From positions 620,001-684,000 of the forward strand of contig OZ245048.1 of the NCBI GenBank assembly GCA_965224435.1: 64,000 nt of DNA. Direction: 5' to 3'. Below, in pieces: positions 9,603 through 17,914 of this stretch. The stretch's first letter is position 1. Each line of letters opens with the position of its first letter. The position numbers were made by a program, and so were the translations under genes. The notes beneath the pieces were generated by a model. The model did no database searches and was not told the origin of the DNA. It saw only the letters and a list, made by a program, of their open reading frames with translations. The stretch comes from JAJRQY01 sp965224435. Lineage in GTDB: Bacteria; Actinomycetota; Acidimicrobiia; Acidimicrobiales; SZUA-35.

Positions 9603-9604
9603 AG

Positions 9605-10066
9605 CTAGTCGTCCTGTGGGGTTGAGACGCTAGCTTCGTCGTCGGCGCCAGTATCGGTGAGGGCGTCGAGGCGTTGCACAAACTCCATGGCTTCTGGCCC
9701 GGGGCTTTGGGGTTGCAGCATCATGAGCTGGGTTGCATCCCCCTCAACCAGGATTTTCCCGGAGAAGAAGGCTTGCATCAACGCACCCTGATCCCGGGTT
9801 ACGAATGCGGCGTAGGCCGTTGTGTAGTCGACGGTCAGTGTGAGTTCGGGGCCTTCCAGATGGCCGCGTTCGATAATCAGGCTGCCGCCAGAGGTATCGA
9901 TGTGTCCTCGAAGCTCACCTTCGGAGCGGTGCTGAATCTCGGTCACGATGACATTGAGCTTGACCTCAGCCGGAGGTGGGCCGATTGATCCGGCAAATTC
10001 TTCGCGCAGATCACGTGCCGCCTGGATCCATTCGTCGGACAAGAAGAGGTGGGATTGGTCGCTCAC
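9605..10066 (-). CDS. SCP2 sterol-binding-like domain protein
   Basis: The 153-residue protein, beginning VSDQSHLFLSDEWIQ, is a single SCP2-type fold. Typical segments are a start helix with WIQAARDLREEF, LKLNVIVTEI-like strands, and the closing motif QAFFSGKILVEGDATQLMML near residue 110, which is characteristic of SCP2 proteins. Such domains bind lipids or acyl-CoA-like ligands. GTG 10066 is chosen because TAAGTT lies 8 nt upstream and because longer frames would run through the divergent gatC promoter and coding region. It is the first gene of a two-gene unit with the methyltransferase. Confidence 0.85.
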   Translation of the reverse strand: MSDQSHLFLSDEWIQAARDLREEFAGSIGPPPAEVKLNVIVTEIQHRSEGELRGHIDTSGGSLIIERGHLEGPELTLTVDYTTAYAAFVTRDQGALMQAFFSGKILVEGDATQLMMLQPQSPGPEAMEFVQRLDALTDTGADDEASVSTPQDD

Positions 10067-10074
10067 AGGTCTCA

Positions 10075-10080
10075 AACTTA
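10075..10080 (-). promoter_or_regulatory. Leaderless-type -10 box (TAAGTT) for the SCP2 gene
   Basis: On the minus strand TAAGTT ends 8 nt before GTG 10066. It lies back to back with the gatC box at 10095-10100. Confidence 0.45.
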
Positions 10081-10094
10081 GCGGGTCGCTGCGA

Positions 10095-10100
10095 TAGGTT
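10095..10100 (+). promoter_or_regulatory. Leaderless-type -10 box of gatCAB (TAGGTT)
   Basis: TAGGTT ends 6 nt before the GTG start of gatC at 10107. Confidence 0.55.
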
Positions 10101-10106
10101 GGTCCG

Positions 10107-10424
10107 GTGCCTGAATCGAGTACTGAACCATTGAGTCGGGACGAGGTGGCCAAGGTCGCCTCGCTTGCCCTGCTGGAGCTCACCGAAGACGAGCTTGACA
10201 CCTTCACCCAACAACTGGGAGCCGTGCTGGCTCACGCCAAAGACATCGAAGCTCTCGATGTTGGCGACGTCGCCCCGACCAGTCATCCCTACCCTCTGGT
10301 CAACATCTTTCGAGACGATGTGGTCGAAGAAGTTGACGTGCATGATGCCGCTCTGGCTGCTGCACCCCATGCCGAGGCCGGTCAGTTTCGAGTGCCGCCC
10401 GCCCTCGGGGAGGAGCCAGGATGA
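10107..10424 (+). CDS. gatC: Asp/Glu-tRNA amidotransferase subunit GatC
   Basis: The 105-residue protein is the small subunit of GatCAB. Typical features are LSRDEVAKVASLALLELTEDEL at the start (helical bundle) and the C-terminal FRVPPALGEE stretch that wraps around GatA. It stabilises the complex that converts Glu-tRNAGln and/or Asp-tRNAAsn to the amide. Its stop overlaps the gatA start by 4 bp (ATGA). The GTG start follows a TAGGTT box by 6 nt. Confidence 0.93.
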   Translation: MPESSTEPLSRDEVAKVASLALLELTEDELDTFTQQLGAVLAHAKDIEALDVGDVAPTSHPYPLVNIFRDDVVEEVDVHDAALAAAPHAEAGQFRVPPALGEEPG

Positions 10425-11896
10425 GTGTCCTAAGCAACAAGCCCGACGCCCTTTCCATTGTCAGCGAAGTCAAGTCAGGCGAAACAACTGCCGCTGCCGT
10501 CATCGATCAACACCTAGCTGTGATTGAGTCTCGCGAAAGCGAGATTCACGCCTTCAATCTCGTGCTAGCTGACGAAGCCCGAGCGGCCGCCGCCGCCATC
10601 GACAAGCGCATCGCAGACGGTGAAGACGTTGGCCCTCTTGCTGGTGTACCCATCGCCCTCAAAGACAATATGTGCACCGATGGCGTGCCGACCACATGCT
10701 CATCCAAGATGCTCGAAGGCTGGAAGCCGCCCTACAACGCAACCGTGGTCGAGAAGCTGGCGGCTGCCGGAGCGGTCCTTATTGGCAAGACCAATATGGA
10801 CGAGTTTGCCATGGGGTCCTCCACCGAGAACTCGGCCTTTGGCGTGACCAAGAATCCCCTGGACACCTCCAAGGTTCCCGGCGGATCTTCTGGCGGCTCG
10901 GCTGCCGCGGTGGCTGCTGGTTTCGCACCGCTCGCTCTCGGCTCAGACACCGGTGGTTCCATCCGCCAGCCCGCTGCCTTGTGTGGAGTGGTCGGCATGA
11001 AGCCCACCTATGGAGCAGTCAGCCGCTATGGCCTGATTGCTTTTGCCAGCTCACTGGACCAAATCGGGCCCTTCAGTCACACGGTGGCCGACTCGGCCGC
11101 CTTGTTCGAAGTCATTGGTGGACACGACCCCCGGGACTCCACCTCCATTCCTGAGCCTGCGGCTGCAGTCAGCGCTGGACTCTCTACTGGCGTTGAGGGG
11201 CTTCGGGTCGGCATCATTACCGAACTCATGGGCACCGGCGACCTCGATGGCTTTGATCCAGAGGTCCTAGCCCAAACCCGAACCGCAGCTGAAGCATTGG
11301 CCGCAGCGGGAGCAAAGGTGGCCGAAGTATCGGTTCCCTCCGTCATCTATGGCCTCTCGGCCTACTACCAGATCGCTCCAGCCGAAGCCTCCTCCAACCT
11401 GGCTCGCTATGACGGGGTCCGTTACGGGGTGCGCCAAGAAGGGTCTGGCAATACCGCATCGATGATGATGGCCACCCGAACCGCCGGATTTGGTGACGAG
11501 GTCAAGCGCCGCATCATGCTTGGTACCTATGCCCTGTCGGCTGGCTACTACGACGCCTTCTACGGCAAGGCCCAACGGGTTCGCACCCTGATGATCAATG
11601 ACCTGGCCAAGGCCTATCAGGACTTTGATGTCTTGCTCACGCCGACATCGCCTTGTGTCGCCTTCGATATTGGTGCCACCAGCGATCCGCTGACCATGTA
11701 CCTGAACGACGTCTGCACTATCCCCTCCAACCTGGCTGGCCATCCCTCAATCTCAGTTCCCTACGGCACTGGTCAAGGCGGTCTGCCCGTCGGAGTGCAG
11801 GTGCTGGCACCGCTGCAAGGCGAAGCAATCATGTTCCAGGTCGCCGCCGAACTTGAACGAGCAGCTAACGCAGCCAAGAACGGAGCCCAGTCATGA
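10421..11896 (+). CDS. gatA: Asp/Glu-tRNA amidotransferase subunit GatA
   Basis: This 491-residue amidase-signature protein carries the whole catalytic triad: Lys81 in GVPIALKDN, Ser156 in VPGGSSGGS and nucleophile Ser180 in DTGGSIRQPA, at the same spacing as in known GatA enzymes. It hydrolyses glutamine to supply ammonia for tRNA-bound Glu or Asp. It is coupled to gatC and gatB by 4-bp ATGA overlaps on both sides, ensuring even subunit production. Confidence 0.96.
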   Translation: MSVLSNKPDALSIVSEVKSGETTAAAVIDQHLAVIESRESEIHAFNLVLADEARAAAAAIDKRIADGEDVGPLAGVPIALKDNMCTDGVPTTCSSKMLEGWKPPYNATVVEKLAAAGAVLIGKTNMDEFAMGSSTENSAFGVTKNPLDTSKVPGGSSGGSAAAVAAGFAPLALGSDTGGSIRQPAALCGVVGMKPTYGAVSRYGLIAFASSLDQIGPFSHTVADSAALFEVIGGHDPRDSTSIPEPAAAVSAGLSTGVEGLRVGIITELMGTGDLDGFDPEVLAQTRTAAEALAAAGAKVAEVSVPSVIYGLSAYYQIAPAEASSNLARYDGVRYGVRQEGSGNTASMMMATRTAGFGDEVKRRIMLGTYALSAGYYDAFYGKAQRVRTLMINDLAKAYQDFDVLLTPTSPCVAFDIGATSDPLTMYLNDVCTIPSNLAGHPSISVPYGTGQGGLPVGVQVLAPLQGEAIMFQVAAELERAANAAKNGAQS

Positions 11897-13422
11897 CCGA
11901 CACAGTCGTCGATTCCACCACCGATGCTGTCGAGCAGCCGGTTTCCTCCACCACGCTTGATGCGTGGACCGTCAACACCGAGGTTCCCCGCGAAGAAACC
12001 GACCTGTCCAAGGACTGGGAAATGGTCATCGGGCTGGAGGTCCACGCCGAACTGGCGACCGCCACCAAGATGTTCTCACCCGGACGCAACCAGTTCGGCA
12101 GTGAGCCAAACACCAATGTGCATCCGGTCTGTCTTGGCTTACCTGGCACCCTGCCTGTCGTCAACGGCAAGGCAGTCGAGCTGTCGATCCGACTTGGTCT
12201 CGCTCTCAACTGCACGGTGCAGCGCTGCATCTTCTCCCGGAAGAACTACTTCTACCCGGACATGCCCAAGGACTACCAGATTTCCCAGTACGACCGCCCA
12301 CTCAATATCAGCGGTTGGCTCGAATTGGCCAATGGTCACCGCATCGGCATCGAGCGGGCTCATATGGAAGAGGACACCGGCAAGTCCACCCATGTCGGTG
12401 ACTCTGGCCGCATCCATGATGCGGGCTACTCCCTGGTCGACTACAACCGGGCCGGTGTGCCGCTCATCGAGATTGTCTCCCACCCCGATGTACGTGGGCC
12501 AGAAGAAGCCAAGGCTTATGTGGCCGAGCTGCAGGCCATCCTGATTGCCATTGGCGCCAGTGACGGCAAGTTCGAAGAAGGCTCGATGCGAGTCGACGCC
12601 AACATCTCGGTTCGGCCCGCTGGCAGCGATGAGCTTCGCACCCGTTGTGAAGTCAAGAACGTCAACTCCCTGCGCTCCCTCGGTCGAGCCATCATGTATG
12701 AGGCTAAGCGCCACGTCGACTTGTATGAGAGCGGCGACAAGCCAATGCAGGAAACCCGTCACTGGGACGAAGAAGGCGGACGTACTCGTCCTGGTCGTTC
12801 CAAGGAGCAGGCCGAGGACTATCGCTACTTTGATGACCCCGATCTGGTTCCCGTCGATCCGTCACCAGAGTGGATTGAGGAAATCCGAGCCGCCCTGCCA
12901 GTTTTGCCCCGTGAACGTCGCATGGGTCTGATCGCCTCGGGAGCCACGGTTGAAGCGGCCACTATTGCCGTTGAGCGTGAGCTTGATGGTTTGGCTGCTG
13001 CTGCTATTGAGGCTGGTGGTGATACTGGTCGGGTGATGACCCATGTCGAGCACAACCTGGCTGTGGATGGGGCCGCTGACCTTGACGCTGGCAACTTCGC
13101 TGCCTTAGTCAAGATGGAAACCAGCGGTGAGCTGACGGCGACCCAGGCCAAGCAGGTTCTGGCTGAAATGATCACCGACGGCAAGGCTCCAGCGGAGATC
13201 GCCAAGGAGCGTGGTTTTGAGGCCATGGATTCCAGCGACTTGGAAGCCACTCTTGACGACATCATCGAAGCTAACCCTGATGAGTGGGAGCGCTTCTGTT
13301 CCGATGACCCCAAAGCCAAGGGCAAGATGCAGGGCTTCTTCACCGGCCAGGTCATGAAGGCCACAAAGGGCCAAGCCGACGGCAAGGCCGTTGCCCAACT
13401 CCTGGCCAAAAAGTCCTCCTAA
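11893..13422 (+). CDS. gatB: Asp/Glu-tRNA amidotransferase subunit GatB
   Basis: The 509-residue kinase/transamidase subunit activates the tRNA-bound carboxylate with ATP. The catalytic core begins at about residue 40 (MVIGLEVHAELATATKMFS) with CLGLPGTLPV, FYPDMPKDYQISQYD and MRVDANISVRP; the YqeY-like tail domain closes the protein (MQGFFTGQVMKATKGQAD). About 38 residues before the core are extra compared with typical GatB, Thr/Ser/Val-rich and probably disordered; the ATGA overlap with gatA supports this long start. Last gene of the gatCAB operon. Confidence 0.96.
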   Translation: MTDTVVDSTTDAVEQPVSSTTLDAWTVNTEVPREETDLSKDWEMVIGLEVHAELATATKMFSPGRNQFGSEPNTNVHPVCLGLPGTLPVVNGKAVELSIRLGLALNCTVQRCIFSRKNYFYPDMPKDYQISQYDRPLNISGWLELANGHRIGIERAHMEEDTGKSTHVGDSGRIHDAGYSLVDYNRAGVPLIEIVSHPDVRGPEEAKAYVAELQAILIAIGASDGKFEEGSMRVDANISVRPAGSDELRTRCEVKNVNSLRSLGRAIMYEAKRHVDLYESGDKPMQETRHWDEEGGRTRPGRSKEQAEDYRYFDDPDLVPVDPSPEWIEEIRAALPVLPRERRMGLIASGATVEAATIAVERELDGLAAAAIEAGGDTGRVMTHVEHNLAVDGAADLDAGNFAALVKMETSGELTATQAKQVLAEMITDGKAPAEIAKERGFEAMDSSDLEATLDDIIEANPDEWERFCSDDPKAKGKMQGFFTGQVMKATKGQADGKAVAQLLAKKSS

Positions 13423-13478
13423 CCCCAGTTCGGATATTTGAGTGCCGGAAGGGCTGTTCGGGTGCGAGAATGGGCGGC

Positions 13479-14777
13479 ATGGTCGTGATTGCTCGCAGTT
13501 TGCGCAATGAAGAAGAAGTTGAAGCCCACCGGATTGTGATTGACACTGCTTTTGGTGACATTCCCGGTGAGCCAGATCAGACCCTGATCGATCAGCAGAA
13601 GGCCCTTGTCGAAGAAGCTCACACCGTCGCCGTTGTCGAGAAGAAGATCGGCGAGGGCAGTGATGAGAGCCTTGCCAGTGGATCTGGTGAGATCATCGGT
13701 GGACTCTTCGGAGCCGAGTTCGATCTCACACTGCCAGGCGGAGCACAGGTGCCAACTGTTGGACTGGCCGGAGTTGGCATCAATCCAGCCCGTGTAGGCC
13801 GTGGTGGCTTGCGAGTCATGATGGAAGAGCATCTGCGTCGCTCCGCTAGCCGTGGATTGGCAGCATCAACCCTCTGGGCATCCGAGTCCGGCCTCTATGA
13901 ACGGTTTGGCTACGGATCGACGACGACCATGGCTATTCATGAACTCCGCAGCAGCGAAGCCCAGTTCGTCAAGCCGATGGATGATGCTGGACACTGTGAT
14001 GTGGTGTTCGATCAGAACGAAGCCCGGCGTCTGGTATCGGAGATCTATGCCCAGATGGCGACCGGAGTCGCTGGAACAACAACGAGATCCGATGCGTGGT
14101 GGGACATGGTCTTCACCAACAAGGACGGCTGGATGGCGCCAGGCCCTTGTATGACGCTGATCCACTGGAACTCTGAGGGCGAACCTGACGGCTATGCCTT
14201 CTACAAGATGGTCGAGCCCCATGGAGGAGACAGCTGGATCGTGGATGGCCTGGCGTCGGTCCGTGAGTTCGTGGGGCTGAACAATGAAGCCGAACGGGCG
14301 CTGCTGGGCTTCCTCATGAAGATCCCGCTATGTCGCCGGATTCGCCTCGACATGTCGCCGGTTGATTCTCCCCTGCGTCATCAGCTGGTGGATCAGCGAC
14401 AGTTCCATCAGATCGAGGCCCATGACGGGCTCTGGCTCCGGCCGTTGGATGTCGTTCGTCTCTTGAGCGAGCGAAGCTATCAAACGTCGGGTGAGGTCAG
14501 TCTCGAGATTAACGACCCATTGTTTGAGGACCAGCGTGGCCCCTGGCTGCTATCGGTGGCCGGCAACTCAGCGGAGGAGCGTCAGGCAACCGTGACCCAG
14601 ACGAAGGTCGCTGATCTGGTTCTTACCCCCGGCCAGCTTGGTGCAGTCATCCTTGGCAATACCCGCGTTAACGAGTTGGTCGAGGCCGGCCTGATCGAGG
14701 GTGACAACGACGTGATCAGCCAGCTGGACCAGCTCATGCTGGCCCACCGCAAGCCCTTCGCCTTCTCCAAGTTTTGA
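13479..14777 (+). CDS. Eis-like N-acetyltransferase with SCP2-type C-terminal domain
   Basis: The 432-residue protein has the Eis family order: an N-terminal GNAT domain with the acetyl-CoA motif VGINPARVGRGGLRVMM (V-x-x-x-x-R-x-x-G), a second GNAT-like domain, and an SCP2-like C-terminal domain ending in a free Phe carboxylate (FAFSKF), which in Eis acts as catalytic base. SGLYERFGYG is another family marker. Eis enzymes acetylate amines, including aminoglycosides, but the natural substrate here is unknown. I prefer ATG 13479 (MVVIARSLR) over ATG 13470 because GAGAAT lies 7 nt upstream. It follows gatB but probably has its own promoter. Confidence 0.88.
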   Translation: MVVIARSLRNEEEVEAHRIVIDTAFGDIPGEPDQTLIDQQKALVEEAHTVAVVEKKIGEGSDESLASGSGEIIGGLFGAEFDLTLPGGAQVPTVGLAGVGINPARVGRGGLRVMMEEHLRRSASRGLAASTLWASESGLYERFGYGSTTTMAIHELRSSEAQFVKPMDDAGHCDVVFDQNEARRLVSEIYAQMATGVAGTTTRSDAWWDMVFTNKDGWMAPGPCMTLIHWNSEGEPDGYAFYKMVEPHGGDSWIVDGLASVREFVGLNNEAERALLGFLMKIPLCRRIRLDMSPVDSPLRHQLVDQRQFHQIEAHDGLWLRPLDVVRLLSERSYQTSGEVSLEINDPLFEDQRGPWLLSVAGNSAEERQATVTQTKVADLVLTPGQLGAVILGNTRVNELVEAGLIEGDNDVISQLDQLMLAHRKPFAFSKF

Positions 14778-14801
14778 TCCAACGCATACCTGGCGACTCG
14801 C

Positions 14802-15197
14802 CTATTGTGGCGGCAACAAGAAGGTACAAGTTGGACCGGATGCCCGTTCAAGCTTGCGATCTATCGTGGCCAGAGGAGCTTCCAGCTCCTCAGCGAGGGC
14901 GATGTACCAAGCATCATAGGATGTCACGTTTTGTCGAAGCTCCCACACTCGGTCGGCGAAGGGCATGTAGGGGAACCATTCAATGGCAAGGGTTTGCAGA
15001 TCGGCTTGAGCCATGGAAGCCACATCCGGGGAGATGCTTCCAGCTAACTGGCTTCGTCTCAGGATGTTGGTTGCCTCTACGGCCATGAGATGGGGAGCAG
15101 ACAGGGTGTCGCTCGCCAACACCGACAAGGCCCAGGGCCCGTCTTTGTCGCCGACCAAAGCGGCCACCATGACTGAGGCATCAACGATGATGCTCAT
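14802..15197 (-). CDS. PIN-domain RNase toxin (VapC type)
   Basis: The 131-residue protein is a PIN domain with the metal-binding acidic residues in place: Asp6 (IIVDASV), Glu in AVEATNIL, Asp in SYDAWYIALAE, and Asp in ATIDRKL. These proteins cleave RNA, often tRNA, when their antitoxin is degraded. It starts about 28 nt after the stop of the ribbon-helix-helix antitoxin gene; ATG 15206 is an alternative start three residues upstream. It is convergent with the Eis-like gene. Confidence 0.85.
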   Translation of the reverse strand: MSIIVDASVMVAALVGDKDGPWALSVLASDTLSAPHLMAVEATNILRRSQLAGSISPDVASMAQADLQTLAIEWFPYMPFADRVWELRQNVTSYDAWYIALAEELEAPLATIDRKLERASGPTCTFLLPPQ

Positions 15198-15225
15198 GGC
15201 TTGCAACTACCGCAAAGGCTTCCAG

Positions 15226-15459
15226 TCATGGGCGGTCGGCATCTCGATGGTCAAGGATCTCATCGCTGCTCAAGGCCGAGCTGAGGTGACGCTTGCGCTC
15301 GGCTATTCGCTCCAGGACCATCCGATTGTCTGGGCGATTTGAGAGCTGGATCAATTCGTCGCGCAGATAGGACTGGAGCGATCGTCCACTAGCTGCAGCC
15401 CGAGCGGCCAGCTCTTGGCGAGCTTCATCAGGTACGTCTCGAATCGTTATAGCTGCCAT
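15226..15459 (-). CDS. Ribbon-helix-helix antitoxin (VapB/FitA type)
   Basis: The 77-residue protein starts MAAITIRDVPDEARQEL and continues with RAAASGRSLQSYLRDEL, the FitA/VapB-like Arc-type DNA-binding fold, followed by a tail that should wrap around the PIN toxin encoded next. Such antitoxins bind their own promoter. I place the start at ATG 15459 because it gives the exact N-terminus of the fold and a CATAAT hexamer lies 6 nt upstream. The palindromic stretch tgcatgcatgca around the start could be part of an operator. Confidence 0.85.
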   Translation of the reverse strand: MAAITIRDVPDEARQELAARAAASGRSLQSYLRDELIQLSNRPDNRMVLERIAERKRHLSSALSSDEILDHRDADRP

Positions 15460-15465
15460 GCATGC

Positions 15466-15471
15466 ATTATG
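15466..15471 (-). promoter_or_regulatory. Leaderless-type -10 box (CATAAT) of the toxin-antitoxin pair
   Basis: On the minus strand CATAAT ends 6 nt before the antitoxin ATG at 15459 and overlaps an alternating tgcatgcatgca stretch. Confidence 0.45.
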
Positions 15472-15599
15472 CAGCGATTCGAACGATCTTGCAAGCGCGT
15501 GATCTTGACCGGACGGCAACACACGCATGGAACGCCGAGACCGACCAGAAAGAGAAATCTTCCTATGGGTAAACCTTTTCTCTCGCTCGTGCGTCTGGC

Positions 15600-16133
15600 A
15601 TGGTGATGAAGGTGGCAATCCTCGACCGAAGGCGAGACGTGGACCAGCAATCCGCTCCCGACCTACCTGAGCTCTATGAGCAGCACTATCGCTCATTGGT
15701 GAAATTGGCGTCCATGTACGTCGATGACCGTGAGTCGGCCGAGGAAGTCACCCAAGATGCGTTTGTGAAGCTGTTGTCGGGCAACTACCGCATCGAGCCG
15801 GGCAAGGAAGGTTCTTACCTGCGCTCGATGGTTCTCAATGGGGCACGTTCCCAGCTGAGAAAGAGGCAAGTCCGACGAGCCAAGACCCCGGAGCCACCGG
15901 GTTTGGTTGCAGCAGCCGAAGTTGGGGGATTAGGAGCCATTGCTCGCGATGAAATGCTCATTGCGCTGCGAACACTCCCGGAGAAACAGGCGGCGGTCCT
16001 GATTCTGCGCTACTACCTCGACCTTTCCGAGGCCGAGATCGCGGAGACGCTCGATATTGCTCGAGGATCCGTGAAGTCCCACGCCCACCGTGGCCTAGCC
16101 AAGCTGGCGAAGTTACTGGAGAACCCGAAATGA
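15600..16133 (+). CDS. ECF-type RNA polymerase sigma factor
   Basis: This 177-residue protein has sigma region 2 (YEQHYRSLVKLASMYVDDRESAEEVTQDAFVKLL) and region 4 (LPEKQAAVLILRYYLDLSEAEIAETLDIARGSVKSHAHRGL), joined by a short linker and lacking regions 1 and 3, as in the SigE/extracytoplasmic group. It overlaps the next gene by 4 bp (ATGA), which encodes a membrane protein that is the obvious candidate anti-sigma partner. An in-frame ATG at 15606 is an alternative start. The regulon cannot be read from this window. Confidence 0.92.
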   Translation: MVMKVAILDRRRDVDQQSAPDLPELYEQHYRSLVKLASMYVDDRESAEEVTQDAFVKLLSGNYRIEPGKEGSYLRSMVLNGARSQLRKRQVRRAKTPEPPGLVAAAEVGGLGAIARDEMLIALRTLPEKQAAVLILRYYLDLSEAEIAETLDIARGSVKSHAHRGLAKLAKLLENPK

Positions 16134-17815
16134 ACGATTTCTTGAACCGCCGCCGAAATGGTGGTGACGAACCACATGCAGGATCTGAACAGACAGGATC
16201 TGACCGCAATCCAACAGAGATTGAGCAACGGCTGGGTGCATCGATGCATTCACAAGCCGAGCGGTTCGAGCCAGAGCCTGACGCCTATGTTCGGTTGCAG
16301 CAACGAATCCACCATGGCGAAATCGATCTGCGTGAGGGTCCCTCGCCGACCCCCAGGATCTTTCTGATGGCTGCAGCCGTGTTAGCCGTTGTTGGCACAG
16401 CTGGATTCTTTGGTCTGCGGGAATCTGGACAGCAGGTGATCACCGACGTTCCTCCGGCTGAGCAGCTGGATGCTGCACCAGAAGCAGAATCTGATCTGCC
16501 GACGGTCGAGGTGACGACTCCGGAACTGGGTCTTGACCAGACCAAGTATCCAGCTGTGAGCGGCAACCTTGCCGGGCCAGTGGCAGAGTCGCCGGTTGAT
16601 GCCGCCCTCGATTTCCTCGATCTGGTCAGGATTACTGACTATGCCGAGGTGCGGGCCGAGGGAGTCACCATGCAAGTCTTCGCCAAGGATCAGGCCGGAG
16701 GTGTTGGCAACCAGGTCGCCGAGCTAAACATCGGAGCCTTCGAGAACAGCAAAGGTGAAGCCCGCTATGTCGTCACCAGCGCCAGCAGCAAGGCGGTCGT
16801 GCTGGAGGGTCTTGGACAAGAACGAGTCACCGAATCGTCAGTCGAAGTAACGGCAACGGGCACCGGCTGGTTTGAAGGCCAGGCCAATCTGCGCCTGTTC
16901 TCCTCCAATGATGCCATCTTGTTGGACTTCCAGACCTTGGACATTGCTGACAGTCCAGCCAGCATTGATGTTGCCCTTTCTGGTCGAGACCACGGCTGGA
17001 TCGTGGTGCAAGCCGAAGGAGTCGTCACCGACTCGGTCGGTAACTTTGCCGCTGTTCCCGTGTTCTTTGACGCACCGCTCAACCCGGTTGAATATCAGGT
17101 TGCTCACATCCCGGTCGATGACCCTGATGAGGGTCTCCAAGTTCGCCGCCTTCCCGGATCCGATGAAGAGGCCCTGGGAACTCTCCCCTCTGGGACCTTG
17201 GGAATCCACCGACGAGGTCGGGTTTCCACTTCGGGTCTGGAAGGCGGCTTTGATTGGTGGGCCATTGAATATGGCGACGGCAAGCGAGGCTGGGTGAATG
17301 CTCGCTACTTGTCCCGAACCAATGCGGTGGCTGAGGCCGAACTTCGACAGGTTGGTGAGACGTTTGTCGACATCGTGCTCGACTCCGAGTCACAGATAGA
17401 CCCGCAGATGTGGCCAGCGACAAATCACAAGGATGTCCAGGTTGGCTGGATCGGCGACCTGAGGAACGTGTCGGCAACTGATCTTAGTGATCAGTCCTGG
17501 TGGGCCGACGCCAGCCAAGAGTGGGCTCTCCCGGCGGCGGCCGGGGACCCACTCGAGGTGAACTCCTTGACCGCTTTCCTGGATCTACCGGATGGCGCTG
17601 ACGTGTATGAGGTTAATGTCGATGGTCAGGAGGAGTGGACCTATGGCCTCGATCAAGCCGCAGCCGACTCCAACTTCGCCGACCTAGCCAGCATCACCCT
17701 TGGACCACCTGGAGCGGAAGGCGATACGGCTGACCGCTTCGTCACCCTCTATGTCGAGCAGACGCTTGACGGCCCAGTGATTGTTGGCATCGCCGTCTGG
17801 ATCTGGAGCCCCTAG
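16130..17815 (+). CDS. Membrane regulator coupled to the sigma factor, with SH3-like domain
   Basis: The 561-residue protein has a hydrophilic cytoplasmic N-terminus (1-76), one membrane helix (about 77-96) and a large outer part. It is coupled to the sigma gene by an ATGA overlap and is probably its anti-sigma factor or sensor. The cytoplasmic part lacks the H-x3-C-x2-C zinc anti-sigma motif and has no cysteine. In the outer part a beta-rich segment (about 230-325) contains VQAEGVVTDSVGNFAAVPVFF, and about 345-402 looks like a bacterial SH3 domain (VRRLPGSD...GTLPSG...GWVNARYLS), often a cell-wall-binding fold. The function is inferred from context. Confidence 0.75.
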   Translation: MNDFLNRRRNGGDEPHAGSEQTGSDRNPTEIEQRLGASMHSQAERFEPEPDAYVRLQQRIHHGEIDLREGPSPTPRIFLMAAAVLAVVGTAGFFGLRESGQQVITDVPPAEQLDAAPEAESDLPTVEVTTPELGLDQTKYPAVSGNLAGPVAESPVDAALDFLDLVRITDYAEVRAEGVTMQVFAKDQAGGVGNQVAELNIGAFENSKGEARYVVTSASSKAVVLEGLGQERVTESSVEVTATGTGWFEGQANLRLFSSNDAILLDFQTLDIADSPASIDVALSGRDHGWIVVQAEGVVTDSVGNFAAVPVFFDAPLNPVEYQVAHIPVDDPDEGLQVRRLPGSDEEALGTLPSGTLGIHRRGRVSTSGLEGGFDWWAIEYGDGKRGWVNARYLSRTNAVAEAELRQVGETFVDIVLDSESQIDPQMWPATNHKDVQVGWIGDLRNVSATDLSDQSWWADASQEWALPAAAGDPLEVNSLTAFLDLPDGADVYEVNVDGQEEWTYGLDQAAADSNFADLASITLGPPGAEGDTADRFVTLYVEQTLDGPVIVGIAVWIWSP

Positions 17816-17914
17816 CAATTCGGCCTCGAAGCCCCGTCCGTTGATTGAGGGTTGACAGCGATAGGTTGAGAGTCACGACCTTCCCCGGTTGATCATCGAT
17901 CCCAGAGGAATGTC

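Noticed and set aside
14802..15459. The toxin-antitoxin pair as evidence for a genomic island
   Set aside because: It sits between housekeeping-type genes with no integrase, repeats or clear composition change.
17852..17867. TTGACA close to TAGGTT as a sigma70-type -35/-10 pair
   Set aside because: The spacing between the two boxes is only 4 nt; TAGGTT alone could still be a -10 element.
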